Both the position numbers and the translations under genes were made by a program. The notes under the pieces are model-generated. The model searched no databases. It saw nothing but the letters and a program-made list of their open reading frames with translations, and was not told where the DNA came from. Positions 34,095 to 40,358 of a stretch of 40,358 nucleotides of DNA are shown here, piece after piece. Positions within the stretch are counted from its first letter, which is position 1. Each line of letters begins with the position of its first letter. The DNA is from C7867-002 sp964646515. GTDB taxonomy: Bacteria; Patescibacteriota; Minisyncoccia; Phycocordibacterales; PALSA-1337. The DNA is taken from assembly GCA_964646515.1 (NCBI GenBank), contig CAZYES010000005.1, positions 1 through 40,358 of the forward strand. The letters are read 5' to 3'.

Positions 34095-34427
34095 ATGACC
34101 CAAAAAGAAGAAAAAATTCAAGAAATTATTCGTGACTTGGTAGCACAGTATTTCTTGCGCAATTCCAATCATCAATCGATGATAACCATTACAAACGTAA
34201 AACTACTAGGCGGAGGTGGTCGCGCAATTATATCAATGACTGTCATACCAGAGACCGAAGAAGACAACGCTCTCAAATTTGCTCGTCGACAACTAACCGA
34301 CTTAAAAAAATATGTCGAGGACAATTCCAGATTGGGAAGGATACCTTTTCTTGAAATAGAGATCGACTCTGGAGAAAAAAACAGGCAAAGAATCGACGAA
34401 ATTGAGAGACGGATCAAAAAAGCCTAA
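34095..34427 (+). CDS. rbfA: Ribosome-binding factor A
   Basis: 110 aa KH-type fold protein for 30S maturation (16S 5' end processing and cold adaptation). Recognisable parts are the N-terminal helix KEEKIQEIIRDLVAQYF, the strand MITITNVKLLGGGGRAIISMTV, and DLKKYVEDNSRLGRIPFLEIEIDSGEKNRQRIDEI. The order infB-rbfA is conserved in many bacteria. It shares the infB transcript. A small hairpin (34470-34490) may end it. Confidence 0.92.
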   Translation: MTQKEEKIQEIIRDLVAQYFLRNSNHQSMITITNVKLLGGGGRAIISMTVIPETEEDNALKFARRQLTDLKKYVEDNSRLGRIPFLEIEIDSGEKNRQRIDEIERRIKKA

Positions 34428-34469
34428 GTACTTAATATATACTTATTAAAATGTTAATATAACCGGAGT

Positions 34470-34490
34470 AATCACCGTAAAGTGATTTTT
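34470..34490 (+). terminator. Weak terminator after rbfA
   Basis: AATCAC (34470-34475), loop CGTAAA, GTGATT (34482-34487) followed by TTT. The stem is short and AT-rich. Confidence 0.4.
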
Positions 34491-34502
34491 AAGGCGCAAT
34501 GT

Positions 34503-34574
34503 GGCCACGTAGACAAGTGGTAAGTCGACAGTCTGCAAAACTGTTATGCGCGGGTTCGATTCCCGCCGTGGCCT
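34503..34574 (+). tRNA. tRNA-Cys (anticodon GCA)
   Basis: Acceptor GGCCACG (34503-34509) pairs with CGTGGCC (34567-34573), with discriminator T at 34574, the identity base for Cys. Anticodon stem ACAGT/ACTGT, loop CTGCAAA, anticodon GCA. T-arm GCGGG-TTCGATT-CCCGC. CCA is not encoded. Confidence 0.95.
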
Positions 34575-34578
34575 CCGC

Positions 34579-34612
34579 GAATTTTTAAGCAGCAAAGCGA
34601 CTATAAAAATTC
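34579..34612. other. AT-rich hairpin between the two tRNA genes
   Basis: Perfect 9-bp stem GAATTTTTA (34579-34587) and TAAAAATTC (34604-34612) with a 16-nt loop, starting 5 nt after tRNA-Cys. It may end or process the tRNA-Cys transcript. I see no gene in 34575-34681. Confidence 0.45.
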
Positions 34613-34681
34613 AGCGCTCACCTTGGCTCCAAGTTAGAGACAAGGGCGAGAAAAGAAAATGGAACCGTAAATTATTATCTT

Positions 34682-34765
34682 GCCCGGGTGGCGTAATTGG
34701 TAGCCGCAGCAGACTTAAAATTTGCCGATCGCAAGATCATGTGGGTTCGATTCCCACCCCGGGCA
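34682..34765 (+). tRNA. tRNA-Leu (anticodon TAA), integration target
   Basis: Acceptor GCCCGGG (34682-34688) pairs with CCCGGGC (34758-34764), discriminator A at 34765. Anticodon stem GCAGA/TTTGC, loop CTTAAAA, anticodon TAA. A class II variable arm (GATC-GCAA-GATC) confirms Leu. T-arm GTGGG-TTCGATT-CCCAC. CCA is not encoded. Its last 17 nt plus two flanking bases are duplicated at 39160-39178, marking it as the attachment site of the element to the right. The tRNA stays intact because the element restores its 3' end. Confidence 0.96.
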
Positions 34766-36214
34766 CAGAGTAAAAATATCACCGTTTTTGGGAGCTTTTG
34801 CGAGTATGTCGTAAGGACTTCTGTAGCTCACCTGAGCGATTTTTCTGTCTTTGACCGAAAGGTTCCAAAGTAATTCAGAGACGATATTTCGTTTTTCAGT
34901 ATCCGGAGCCTTCAAGTAATCAGCGACGGCTCTACTGCCTTGCATAAATATCTTTTTAATCGGTTCCAAGGTAGATCCGGCCTGTTTGGATTTCATGTCG
35001 TTGATCTGTTTTTCCAGAGAAATGCGGTTGTTATAAATCTCCAGAATTTTCACGTCGTATATTTCCTTTGAAATTTGATCAGCGAGGAATGTATCGAGAA
35101 GCTTGCTTTCTTTCGTCTTGAGCGATTCTAGCTGTTTTACAAGGTTGTCTAATGAACGATTGAGATATTCGGAATCGGCATCGATCTTTTCCTTGGCGGC
35201 ACGATACATGAGGTCAATTTTCTGTTCGCTGAATTGAAGCGGGCTCAATATCTCAGCCACTTTCTCATCCAGATATGTTTCGCGCATGTATTTCTTATGT
35301 TCTTCGCAGTTTCCCTTGGCATTGGTGCAGTAGTAATACTGGTGACCTTTCTTGAGCGACGCTGTTAATGAACAACCACAGGTATCACATTTCAAGAAGC
35401 CTCGAAGCGGAAAGAAATGTGTTTGTGGCCTTGGATGAAGCTTGCCTTGTAAGACCAGCTGAGCTTTGTCGAATAGATCTTTGGAGATTAACGGTTCATG
35501 ATTTCCAGGATAGTATTTACCGTCACGGAGCATAAGGCCGGTGTAGAATGGATTGGTTATGATCCTGTGAATGTGACCACGATATATTTTCTTGCCACAA
35601 GTGTTTCGTAGCCCTTCGTTGTAGAGAATGTTAGCTATTTCTGTGAAGCCATGAATGCCGGCGGCATAGAGTTCAAACATGCGTAGAACGTATTCTGATC
35701 TTGAATGGTCGATCGTAATTGATGCCGTAGCTTTGTCATTCAAGTAGCCGAATGGAGCATGGTTAGGCCAGTCGCCTTTTTCCAGTTTGGCACGGTTGCC
35801 ACGCTTCACATTGACACTCAAATCTCTGCTGAATTGATTGGCCATACCAAATTGCATAGCCATGATGAAGGCGGATTCATTTGGTAGATGCGTAGCTTCA
35901 TAGGTTTTGATTTCTTTAATGGCGCCTTTCTGTAGCATGTCCATGATGAGTCCGCCATCTAGGAAGTTACGAGCCAGACGATCCAATTTCCAGCATAGTA
36001 TTGCATCAGCTTTTCCATTGGTGATCATCTGAATGACTTCATTGAAAATTGGACGACCGGCTTCTTTTGCGGTGCGGCTTTCCTTGAAGGTTTTGATGAC
36101 GTTCAGATTGGACCTACCGGCGATGTCGAGAAGTTCTTTTTCCTGTGAATCGAGCGATAGCACTTGTTTGTCTTCTGAATCGGTTGATTTTCTGCAATAG
36201 AGAATATATTTCAT
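34715..36214 (-). CDS. Large serine recombinase (integrase)
   Basis: 499 aa. The resolvase-type catalytic domain has YILYCRKSTDSEDKQ (nucleophile Ser10), ESRTAKEAGRPIFNEVI and CWKLDRLARNFLDGG. The Recombinase domain spans about 150-260 (APFGYLND ... TNPFYTGLMLR). A zinc ribbon follows with C276-x2-C279 and C296/C303, then a long coiled coil (about 335-430). The last 16 residues are encoded by the antisense strand of attL and tRNA-Leu, and the stop is inside the tRNA gene. In the excised circle the frame would instead run on for 67 residues (to 38955). It should catalyse integration at and, with a partner factor, excision from this tRNA. Confidence 0.94.
   Translation of the reverse strand: MKYILYCRKSTDSEDKQVLSLDSQEKELLDIAGRSNLNVIKTFKESRTAKEAGRPIFNEVIQMITNGKADAILCWKLDRLARNFLDGGLIMDMLQKGAIKEIKTYEATHLPNESAFIMAMQFGMANQFSRDLSVNVKRGNRAKLEKGDWPNHAPFGYLNDKATASITIDHSRSEYVLRMFELYAAGIHGFTEIANILYNEGLRNTCGKKIYRGHIHRIITNPFYTGLMLRDGKYYPGNHEPLISKDLFDKAQLVLQGKLHPRPQTHFFPLRGFLKCDTCGCSLTASLKKGHQYYYCTNAKGNCEEHKKYMRETYLDEKVAEILSPLQFSEQKIDLMYRAAKEKIDADSEYLNRSLDNLVKQLESLKTKESKLLDTFLADQISKEIYDVKILEIYNNRISLEKQINDMKSKQAGSTLEPIKKIFMQGSRAVADYLKAPDTEKRNIVSELLWNLSVKDRKIAQVSYRSPYDILAKAPKNGDIFTLCPGWESNPHDLAIGKF
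34749..34767 (+). repeat. Left attachment site (attL), 3' end of tRNA-Leu
   Basis: 19-bp direct repeat GATTCCCACCCCGGGCACA, identical to 39160-39178. The bases on either side differ between the two copies, so the match is exactly 19 bp. It covers the 3' part of the T-arm, the acceptor strand, the discriminator and two following bases. Confidence 0.9.
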
Positions 36215-36218
36215 GAAT

Positions 36219-36260
36219 TTAATTGGTTAGTGTTAATAATGAGATTAAAGTTGGTGACAT
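36219..36260 (-). CDS. Possible 13-residue leader peptide before the recombinase
   Basis: MSPTLISLLTLTN, preceded by one of the few strong Shine-Dalgarno sequences in the window (GAGGAG, 36265-36270, 4 nt before the ATG). It stops 4 nt before the recombinase ATG, which itself has no ribosome-binding site. This suggests translational coupling or attenuation of the recombinase. It is too short to be sure it is expressed. Confidence 0.35.
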   Translation of the reverse strand: MSPTLISLLTLTN

Positions 36261-36301
36261 TTTACTCCTCGAAAAATGTTTACACAAATTTGCAAATATT
36301 T

Positions 36302-37060
36302 TCATGGTGATTTTTGATATGTTTTCTTGGTAATCTCTCCCATGAATATGCTTGGTCTGGTCCATTCTTTGATCGGCTTTTCTTTCTCGTACCGATGAGC
36401 CAATTCTTCTGCCATCTTTCCTCGAACAACGATCTCCTTTGGAAAGCCATGTGATATCCGTAACATCCTCATGGCGTTAAAGAGGATCTGGTTGCTTCCT
36501 TTGGTGATGTACTTGCTGATGTAATATGCCAAGCGTCCAGAGCCATTAGTTTGAGTCGCATCCACGAAGCCCTCTCCCCATAATTTAGCGAGGGTGCGAT
36601 CTTTTCTCTCATCTCCATGCGAAATACACCGTTTACCTTGGCGCGTATCGCCGAGAGACAACGGCACGTTAAAGAGTAGGCCATGAAAGTGGATCCTTCC
36701 TCTGGGTGAGAGTTCGGGAATAAAGAGGGATTGAGCTTGAGGATATTTAGCTCGCAACCGCACTTGGAACGCGCGAAGGGAATCATTTGCATAGGAAGCG
36801 TCGGAAGCATCGCCAGCAAAGGTGAGTGTGACCAAAAGCGGACATCCATACTCTTCAAGAGCAGAAAACACCCTCCGCACACATATCTGCCTTGTCCTTC
36901 GAATATTATCGGGTCGCCTAAGGCCGTATACATCATTCCTTCGTCGCGAAGTGTATACGCGTACTTTGCGCGGGTGCGGTTCCTTCTCGATCTTGGTGAT
37001 TTCGACGATTTCACCGTACTTTTTATAGATGTAGTGCATTTCATTGGTGAGTTGAAGCAT
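36302..37060 (-). CDS. HUH-endonuclease rolling-circle replication initiator (Rep)
   Basis: 252 aa. Three Rep motifs in order: motif 1 LLVTLTFAG (about 75-83), motif 2 GRIHFHGLLF (the metal-binding His-x-His pair at 124 and 126) and motif 3 LAYYISKYITKG (catalytic Tyr candidates at 179, 180 and 184). This order is that of replication-associated proteins of small rolling-circle plasmids and of microvirus-type phages. The protein would nick the plus origin and stay bound to the 5' end through Tyr. It lies between the recombinase and a small companion gene, overlapping the latter by 20 bp. Its basic N-terminus (RKVRVYTSRRR) is consistent with DNA binding. Confidence 0.85.
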   Translation of the reverse strand: MLQLTNEMHYIYKKYGEIVEITKIEKEPHPRKVRVYTSRRRNDVYGLRRPDNIRRTRQICVRRVFSALEEYGCPLLVTLTFAGDASDASYANDSLRAFQVRLRAKYPQAQSLFIPELSPRGRIHFHGLLFNVPLSLGDTRQGKRCISHGDERKDRTLAKLWGEGFVDATQTNGSGRLAYYISKYITKGSNQILFNAMRMLRISHGFPKEIVVRGKMAEELAHRYEKEKPIKEWTRPSIFMGEITKKTYQKSP

Positions 37061-37271
37061 TACAACTATGAGGGGATATCAAGTCAGGCGAAGCGCCGCC
37101 CGGAGCTCCGCATCCCGGGTCGGCGCCTTCAATCCTCGCAATCGTTAAATACAAACGAGCAAATGAGTTCAAATACTCGTTTGCCGTTTCAGGCGAAATG
37201 TCGACCCCATTTTCCTCCTTGAAGCTTTTGATGCAGTCCTCTATTAACTTTTGCGAGAATGTAAAAGGCAC
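37041..37271 (-). CDS. Small protein of unknown function upstream of Rep
   Basis: 76 aa with a GTG start at 37271 (a stop codon lies directly upstream, and no ATG is available). Residues 5-45 (FSQKLIEDCIKSFKEENGVDISPETANEYLNSFARLYLTI) form two probable helices with the sequence style of small conserved plasmid or phage proteins encoded next to Rep. The final 30 residues are Gly/Pro/Ser-rich and come from the GC-rich hairpin at 37091-37129, so they may be incidental. It overlaps the Rep start by 20 bp, suggesting translational coupling. A copy-control or Rep-accessory role is only a guess. Confidence 0.55.
   Translation of the reverse strand: MPFTFSQKLIEDCIKSFKEENGVDISPETANEYLNSFARLYLTIARIEGADPGCGAPGGASPDLISPHSCNASTHQ
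37091..37129. other. GC-rich hairpin near the Rep start, candidate replication origin
   Basis: AAGCGCCG (37091-37098) pairs with CGGCGCCTT (37121-37129, one bulge). Inside, CCCGG (37099-37103) pairs with CCGGG (37115-37119) around the palindrome GGAGCTCC. Rolling-circle double-strand origins are often such stems beside the rep gene. No nick site can be proven from sequence alone. Confidence 0.45.
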
Positions 37272-37842
37272 CTATTTTCATAGGTACAAAAAACAGCTAC
37301 GAAATGAAATACAAATAACCCATTATTAGAGAAAATTAGTAGATTTCTTTTCTAGCTGGAATCAAGTGTCGAAACGAGCCTGTTACAGATCTAGACACCA
37401 CAAGTGTGTGGTGTGCAGTTACAAATTTCGGAGAGCTTACTTGTACCTGACTTCAATTGTATACCTGTCAAATCAAAGCGCAAGAAAATGACAGTGGATA
37501 GTGGCGCGCCAGGCCGTACACGGTCGCGAATTACCTCTGTGGCTTCGAATAGAGTGTGGAAGCGCGAGCATGTCCGCTTCCAATTAAGTTTGGTGGCGTG
37601 CCGTTAGCGCCCGCATGGCTCGCCCGCTCCAATAGTCGCTAATCGCGACCAATGGGCGCGCTCGCTCATGCCGACGCTACGTCGCGAATGTAGGTTAGTG
37701 GTGGAAGCGGACATCCACGCGCTTCCTCCCGCGACCGTGAACCGCCTGTCGCGAATGACGTCCCTAAATACAAGCTGTCGAATCCTGCCGTCATGGCTAG
37801 TGAATGCTTTATGTTTGTTGAAAAATAGGTTAATATTTGAAT
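37272..37842. other. Gene-free region with palindromes inside the mobile element
   Basis: 571 bp without a convincing gene. A perfect 8-bp hairpin ACACCACA-AGTG-TGTGGTGT lies at 37395-37414. From 37512 to 37745 the DNA turns GC-rich and forms a long imperfect inverted repeat. The arms carry GGAAGCG-(10)-CGCTTCC hairpins at 37558-37581 and 37703-37726, flanked by CGGTCGCG and CGCGACCG. A single-strand origin or regulatory site would fit a rolling-circle plasmid. Confidence 0.6.
37649..37745 (+). repeat. GC-rich repeat, copy 1
   Basis: 97-nt unit matching 40262-40358 without gaps. The first 40 nt differ at 3 positions (CCAATGGGCG... to ...CGCGAA), the middle 12 nt are unrelated, and the last 45 nt are again similar (GCGGACATCCAC ... 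GCGACCGTGAACCGC). An inverted, more diverged copy covers about 37512-37640. Confidence 0.8.
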
Positions 37843-38244
37843 ATGAAAAAATGTATATTTTGCGAGATAAGTAAAGGAAATGAAGCCTCTTGGAAGGTAT
37901 ATGAAGATGACAGTGTTTATGCTTTTCTCGACATTCATCCTGCTAGTAAATATCACACCCTGATTATTCCTAAAAACCATTACGAAAATATTTTTGATAT
38001 ACCTGTAGATGAGCTTGAAAAAGTAATGGTGGTAATTAAAAAATTATCGGTTTTGTATAAGGGCAAATTAGGTATAGATAATGTACAGATTATAAACAGC
38101 TCCGGTTCTGAAGCTCAGCAAGATGTATTTCATGTACATTTCCACATCGTTCCAAGAAAAAAAGATGATGGGCAGGATATAAAATGGACGATTCATCCCG
38201 AGTGGGTTGGCGACTATAATGATATGCTAGAAAAATTAAATTAA
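37843..38244 (+). CDS. HIT-family nucleotide hydrolase
   Basis: 133 aa from the ATG at 37843, which follows TAATAT (37831-37836) by 6 nt. CIFCEISKG at the N-terminus is the zinc or structural Cys pair. YAFLDIHPASKYHTLIIPKNH is typical of the fold. The histidine triad is DVFHVHFHIVPR (H-x-H-x-H). HIT proteins hydrolyse nucleotide phosphoramidates, Ap4A or nucleotidyl adducts. It is AT-rich relative to the chromosomal genes and probably forms a two-gene cargo unit with the kinase-like gene 23 bp downstream. Confidence 0.92.
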   Translation: MKKCIFCEISKGNEASWKVYEDDSVYAFLDIHPASKYHTLIIPKNHYENIFDIPVDELEKVMVVIKKLSVLYKGKLGIDNVQIINSSGSEAQQDVFHVHFHIVPRKKDDGQDIKWTIHPEWVGDYNDMLEKLN

Positions 38245-38267
38245 ATAGATCAATTTTAATAATCACT

Positions 38268-38912
38268 ATGAATAATTTGTACATTATCGGCGGATCAACT
38301 AGATCTGGCAAAACTACAATTCTAAAAAGAATGATAATGGCAAAGCCTATGATTGCTGTCCAAACTGATGCTATAAGAGAAGGTCTGCGTAAAGCCTTGA
38401 TCGGTGAATCAAAAGTTACGATTAGTGAGCTATCTTTTTCCGGTGATGTCAATTTTCATCGCCTAAATGAAGCTCTTGATATTTCTCATAAAAAGCATTT
38501 TTCTCAAGAAATTTCCCAAGATGAATTGACTTGGAATGCTGTGTTTGGTCTCATCAACTACTATGATGGTCAAGGTATCGATCTTATCATTGAAGGGATG
38601 GAAATAACACCGGAACGTGTAAAGTCTTTAGTGTTGAAAGATTTCAAAATAAAGGCAGCTTTTGTCGGTATTACAGATAATTCAAGATTGAATACTATGC
38701 TTGAAGAAGCGACTCATAATGAGTGGATACAAAAGGAGATAGATAAAAATGCAAATTATCTTAATGAAATTAAAAGAGCGTATACTGAGGAAATCGAAAA
38801 AAGTAAGAAGGTCGCTATTATGGCTAGCGAATATGGATATAAGTTCTTTCCTTCTAGAAAGGATGATTTTGATGGGTATTGTAATGATATTGTCACCTAC
38901 TTGCTAGAATAA
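38268..38912 (+). CDS. P-loop kinase-like protein (AAA_33 / small-molecule kinase type)
   Basis: 214 aa. Walker A is YIIGGSTRSGKTTILKRM (residues 5-22). VQTDAIREGLRKAL resembles the substrate loop of small kinases (gluconate/shikimate-like, zeta toxin, 2-phosphoglycerate kinase). GIDLIIEGMEITPERV holds the Walker B-like strand, and KAAFVGITDNSRLN follows. Lys-rich helices near the end may form a lid. The substrate is unknown. A cargo or defence role inside the element is possible, but no antitoxin-like neighbour is seen. Confidence 0.72.
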   Translation: MNNLYIIGGSTRSGKTTILKRMIMAKPMIAVQTDAIREGLRKALIGESKVTISELSFSGDVNFHRLNEALDISHKKHFSQEISQDELTWNAVFGLINYYDGQGIDLIIEGMEITPERVKSLVLKDFKIKAAFVGITDNSRLNTMLEEATHNEWIQKEIDKNANYLNEIKRAYTEEIEKSKKVAIMASEYGYKFFPSRKDDFDGYCNDIVTYLLE

Positions 38913-39381
38913 GTAGTAGATACCAGGCTCATATATTAGTCCCATTCGAAATAGTCAAAAAGGTTCCAACATTGTCCCAGACGGCGCACAAAAAATTGAA
39001 ATGAAATACTGACAATGTTCCGGGAGCAAAGCGCCTGCGCGCTTTGCGTGTGGGAAATCGAAAAGGTTGAGTATATTTTCGATCCTGAGCGAAGCCGAGC
39101 TTGTCGAGGCTGAGTCGAAGGAGAGAAAATACGAAGCCTGTACCGTTCCCGTAGGGAAAGATTCCCACCCCGGGCACAAATGATCTGTACCCCATAAAGT
39201 AGACAGGCAAACTCTGTTGCGCCATTAGCGGCGATTTATTTTATTCATATTAAAATCTGGTACTATCCGAAACATTGTTTCGTGTATAACGAAAAATAAG
39301 ATTGCGTATCATCCGTAAAGTTATCAACGCATATTTGTTGACTCTCTCTCATAGTGGCTCTCGCACAGCGCACATGACTTA
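38913..39381. other. Gene-free stretch containing the right element boundary
   Basis: 469 bp. The leftward frame 39176-38955 is the possible alternative C-terminus of the recombinase in the circle. 39081-39122 holds a palindrome-rich intergenic repeat of the form CCTGAGCGAAG...GTCGAAGG, a type widespread in environmental genomes. The right att repeat is at 39160-39178. Beyond it, CGAAAC-ATT-GTTTCG (about 39268-39282) is a small hairpin downstream of the BRO-N gene. Confidence 0.6.
39160..39178 (+). repeat. Right attachment site (attR)
   Basis: Second identical copy of GATTCCCACCCCGGGCACA. Here it is not part of a complete tRNA gene: the sequence to its left (GTAGGGAAA) has no anticodon arm. 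It marks the end of the integrated element. Confidence 0.88.
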
Positions 39382-40197
39382 TCAAACTTTATTATTGTTC
39401 TTTGCTTTCAAAAAATTCCTTCCAGTAACAACTGATCTACCGATTCTCTTTTCCAGCTTTCTTCTGGCAATACCGGCTATTCCTCCTCCGGCCTTCGCGT
39501 CAGAAGATAATTTATTCATGCCTTGTGATTCTTCAGTACGATGAATTTCAGTCGTTGATCGCTCGCCCAGCATCGTAAAAATCAATTCAAAGTCGTCCAT
39601 ATGATCACGAAGATTTTGTCGCTTCAGACCCTTCAATTCCTTGTATTCGTTTGGCGTTACACCGAAAGTTGCCTTCGATATTTCCGCGGTCAGGATTTCG
39701 TAATCGGTTTCATTTCCTGCACCTCGATTTTTCCATTCGTCAGTCAATTCTTCACGGATTACAATGCCGCGCATCCTCTTTTCAATCCAATCTTCGGAAT
39801 ATCCCTTAAGTCTGTAAATCATCCGGGTGCGCTTCGCCGCTAATTCCGGGTTCTCAATTTCCTGAACTCGCTCGTATCCGACTTTAGCTAACCATCGTTT
39901 GAATGGCTCTGCCTTGGGAGAAGGAATAGACTGAATTATTCTAAAAATACCTTCTGTATTGGCACAGTCAGTTTCATACGTTTTACCATCAGATGATTTG
40001 AGTTTCAGTTGTCGACAAATTGTCGATAACTCAATACCATCTTCACCCCTTACACGATCTTTCATTCTATACCAATAATCATTAGCATTAACACTGTCTG
40101 TAAGCACTTCAATGACATTCACGACCGAAAACCACCATTCATTTTCATGAATAATTCTGCGGATCTTTTTTCCTTTGAATATGGCGATTTTGTCCAT
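39382..40197 (-). CDS. BRO-N domain protein (phage antirepressor / DinD-like)
   Basis: 271 aa. The N-terminal BRO domain covers about 1-110: IAIFKGKKIRRIIHENEWWFSVVNVIEVLTDSVNANDYWYRMKDR, then TDCANTEGIFRIIQSIPSPKAEPFKRWLAKVGYERVQEIENPELA. The second part (about 115-250: YRLKGYSEDWIEKRMRGIVIREELTDEWKNRG ... TFGVTPNEYKELKGL) matches the C-terminal region seen in DinD/antirepressor-like proteins. Such proteins are usually carried by phages or plasmids and affect DNA-damage responses or lysogeny. It lies just outside attR, so it may belong to a second, adjacent element. Confidence 0.82.
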   Translation of the reverse strand: MDKIAIFKGKKIRRIIHENEWWFSVVNVIEVLTDSVNANDYWYRMKDRVRGEDGIELSTICRQLKLKSSDGKTYETDCANTEGIFRIIQSIPSPKAEPFKRWLAKVGYERVQEIENPELAAKRTRMIYRLKGYSEDWIEKRMRGIVIREELTDEWKNRGAGNETDYEILTAEISKATFGVTPNEYKELKGLKRQNLRDHMDDFELIFTMLGERSTTEIHRTEESQGMNKLSSDAKAGGGIAGIARRKLEKRIGRSVVTGRNFLKAKNNNKV

Positions 40198-40208
40198 TTG
40201 TGTTTGTA

Positions 40209-40236
40209 ATTATAGGCTAAGTACGGACATGTGCAA
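40209..40236 (-). promoter_or_regulatory. Promoter of the BRO-N gene
   Basis: Minus strand TTGCAC (40231-40236), 16-nt spacer, TATAAT (40209-40214), 11 nt before the ATG. The leader would be only a few nucleotides. Confidence 0.6.
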
Positions 40237-40261
40237 TATTGACATATACTATAATCTGCGC

Positions 40262-40358
40262 CCAATGGGCGTGCTTGCTCATGCCGACGCTACGGCGCGA
40301 AAATTGTTTGATTGTGAAAGCGGACATCCACACGCTTCCCGGCGCGACCGTGAACCGC
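40262..40358 (+). repeat. GC-rich repeat, copy 2 (runs to the window end)
   Basis: Ungapped match to 37649-37745 at a constant offset of 2613 bp. It contains the stem GAAAGCG-(10)-CGCTTCC (40316-40339) and starts in the palindrome CGCCCA-A-TGGGCG. The repeat probably continues past the window. Confidence 0.8.

Larger units (their letters stand above)
34749..39178. mobile_element. Integrated rolling-circle plasmid-like element in tRNA-Leu
   Basis: Bounded by identical 19-bp repeats GATTCCCACCCCGGGCACA at 34749-34767 and 39160-39178, so the circular form would be 4411 bp. Contents: a large serine recombinase (leftward, against the tRNA end), an HUH replication initiator, a small companion protein, a GC-rich hairpin that may be the origin, a 570-bp palindromic non-coding region, a HIT hydrolase and a P-loop kinase-like gene. 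The last two are AT-rich compared with the chromosomal genes. No mobilisation, capsid or partition gene is visible. Site-specific integration together with autonomous rolling-circle replication is the simplest reading; the boundaries are seen directly, the behaviour is inferred. Confidence 0.85.

Noticed and set aside
37404..37607. Rightward frame in the palindromic region
   Set aside because: It covers hairpins and GC-rich repeats, has no recognisable protein features and no start signals.
37500..37760. Palindromic region as an integron attC site
   Set aside because: The R-box pattern (GTTRRRY/RYYYAAC) is not met, and there is no cassette-like gene order or integron integrase.
38955..39179. 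Stand-alone small gene leftward of attR
   Set aside because: It starts inside the att repeat without a promoter or start signal; it makes more sense as the alternative tail of the recombinase.
95..40197. Recoded UGA, as in Gracilibacteria/SR1
   Set aside because: TGA ends the cyclophilin and dnaG genes at the expected positions, and no core gene has internal TGA.

Overview
The window looks like chromosomal DNA of a Candidate Phyla Radiation bacterium (Patescibacteria), most likely of the Parcubacteria/Paceibacteria type. The core proteins are trimmed or divergent: IF-2 is short and starts directly with its GTPase domain. tsaD, ftsZ, dnaG, rpoD, rpoBC, trmD, khpA and rpsP sit among small secreted proteins with PKD or peptidoglycan-binding domains. 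Almost no gene has a Shine-Dalgarno sequence, and none of the three tRNA genes encodes CCA. TAA, TAG and TGA all serve as stops (TGA ends the cyclophilin and dnaG genes), so the code is the standard one.

Layout. 1-2690: a CapA-like protein, tRNA-Val and tsaD, running rightward. 2764-7951: surface or secretion genes (a repeat-rich peptidoglycan-binding protein, an orphan secreted protein, a PrsW-like membrane protease, Hsp20 and a PKD-domain protein). They surround an unassigned small structured RNA (5370-5477) that has its own promoter and terminator. 8137-10768: a Cas4/RecB-like nuclease, a membrane-anchored cyclophilin and a DHH phosphoesterase, leftward. 10887-15071: ftsZ, hisS, a DnaQ-like exonuclease and a DsbA-like oxidoreductase, rightward. 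15048-31816: a long leftward run of information-processing genes: cysteine desulfurase, rpsP, khpA, trmD, rpoB, rpoC, dnaG, rpoD and a UvrD-type helicase-nuclease. 31926-34427: a DUF4446 protein, infB and rbfA, followed by tRNA-Cys and tRNA-Leu.

34749-39178 is a mobile element of about 4.4 kb. A 19-bp direct repeat, which is the 3' end of tRNA-Leu(TAA), bounds it at both ends. It carries a large serine recombinase, an HUH rolling-circle replication initiator with a GC-rich hairpin beside its start, a small companion protein, a HIT-family hydrolase and a P-loop kinase-like protein. This is best read as a small rolling-circle plasmid integrated into a tRNA gene. The recombinase reads through the left attachment site and ends inside the tRNA gene on its antisense strand. 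In the excised circle the same frame would continue into a different 67-residue tail. Beyond the right attachment site lie a BRO-N (antirepressor-type) gene and a second copy of a GC-rich palindromic repeat that also occurs inside the element.

Another recurring theme is initiation. At many genes a -10 box lies 6-7 nt before the ATG, which predicts leaderless mRNAs. This pattern was used to correct several start codons. Promoters, terminators and hairpins were found by eye and are predictions. Protein families were recognised from motifs, without database searches.
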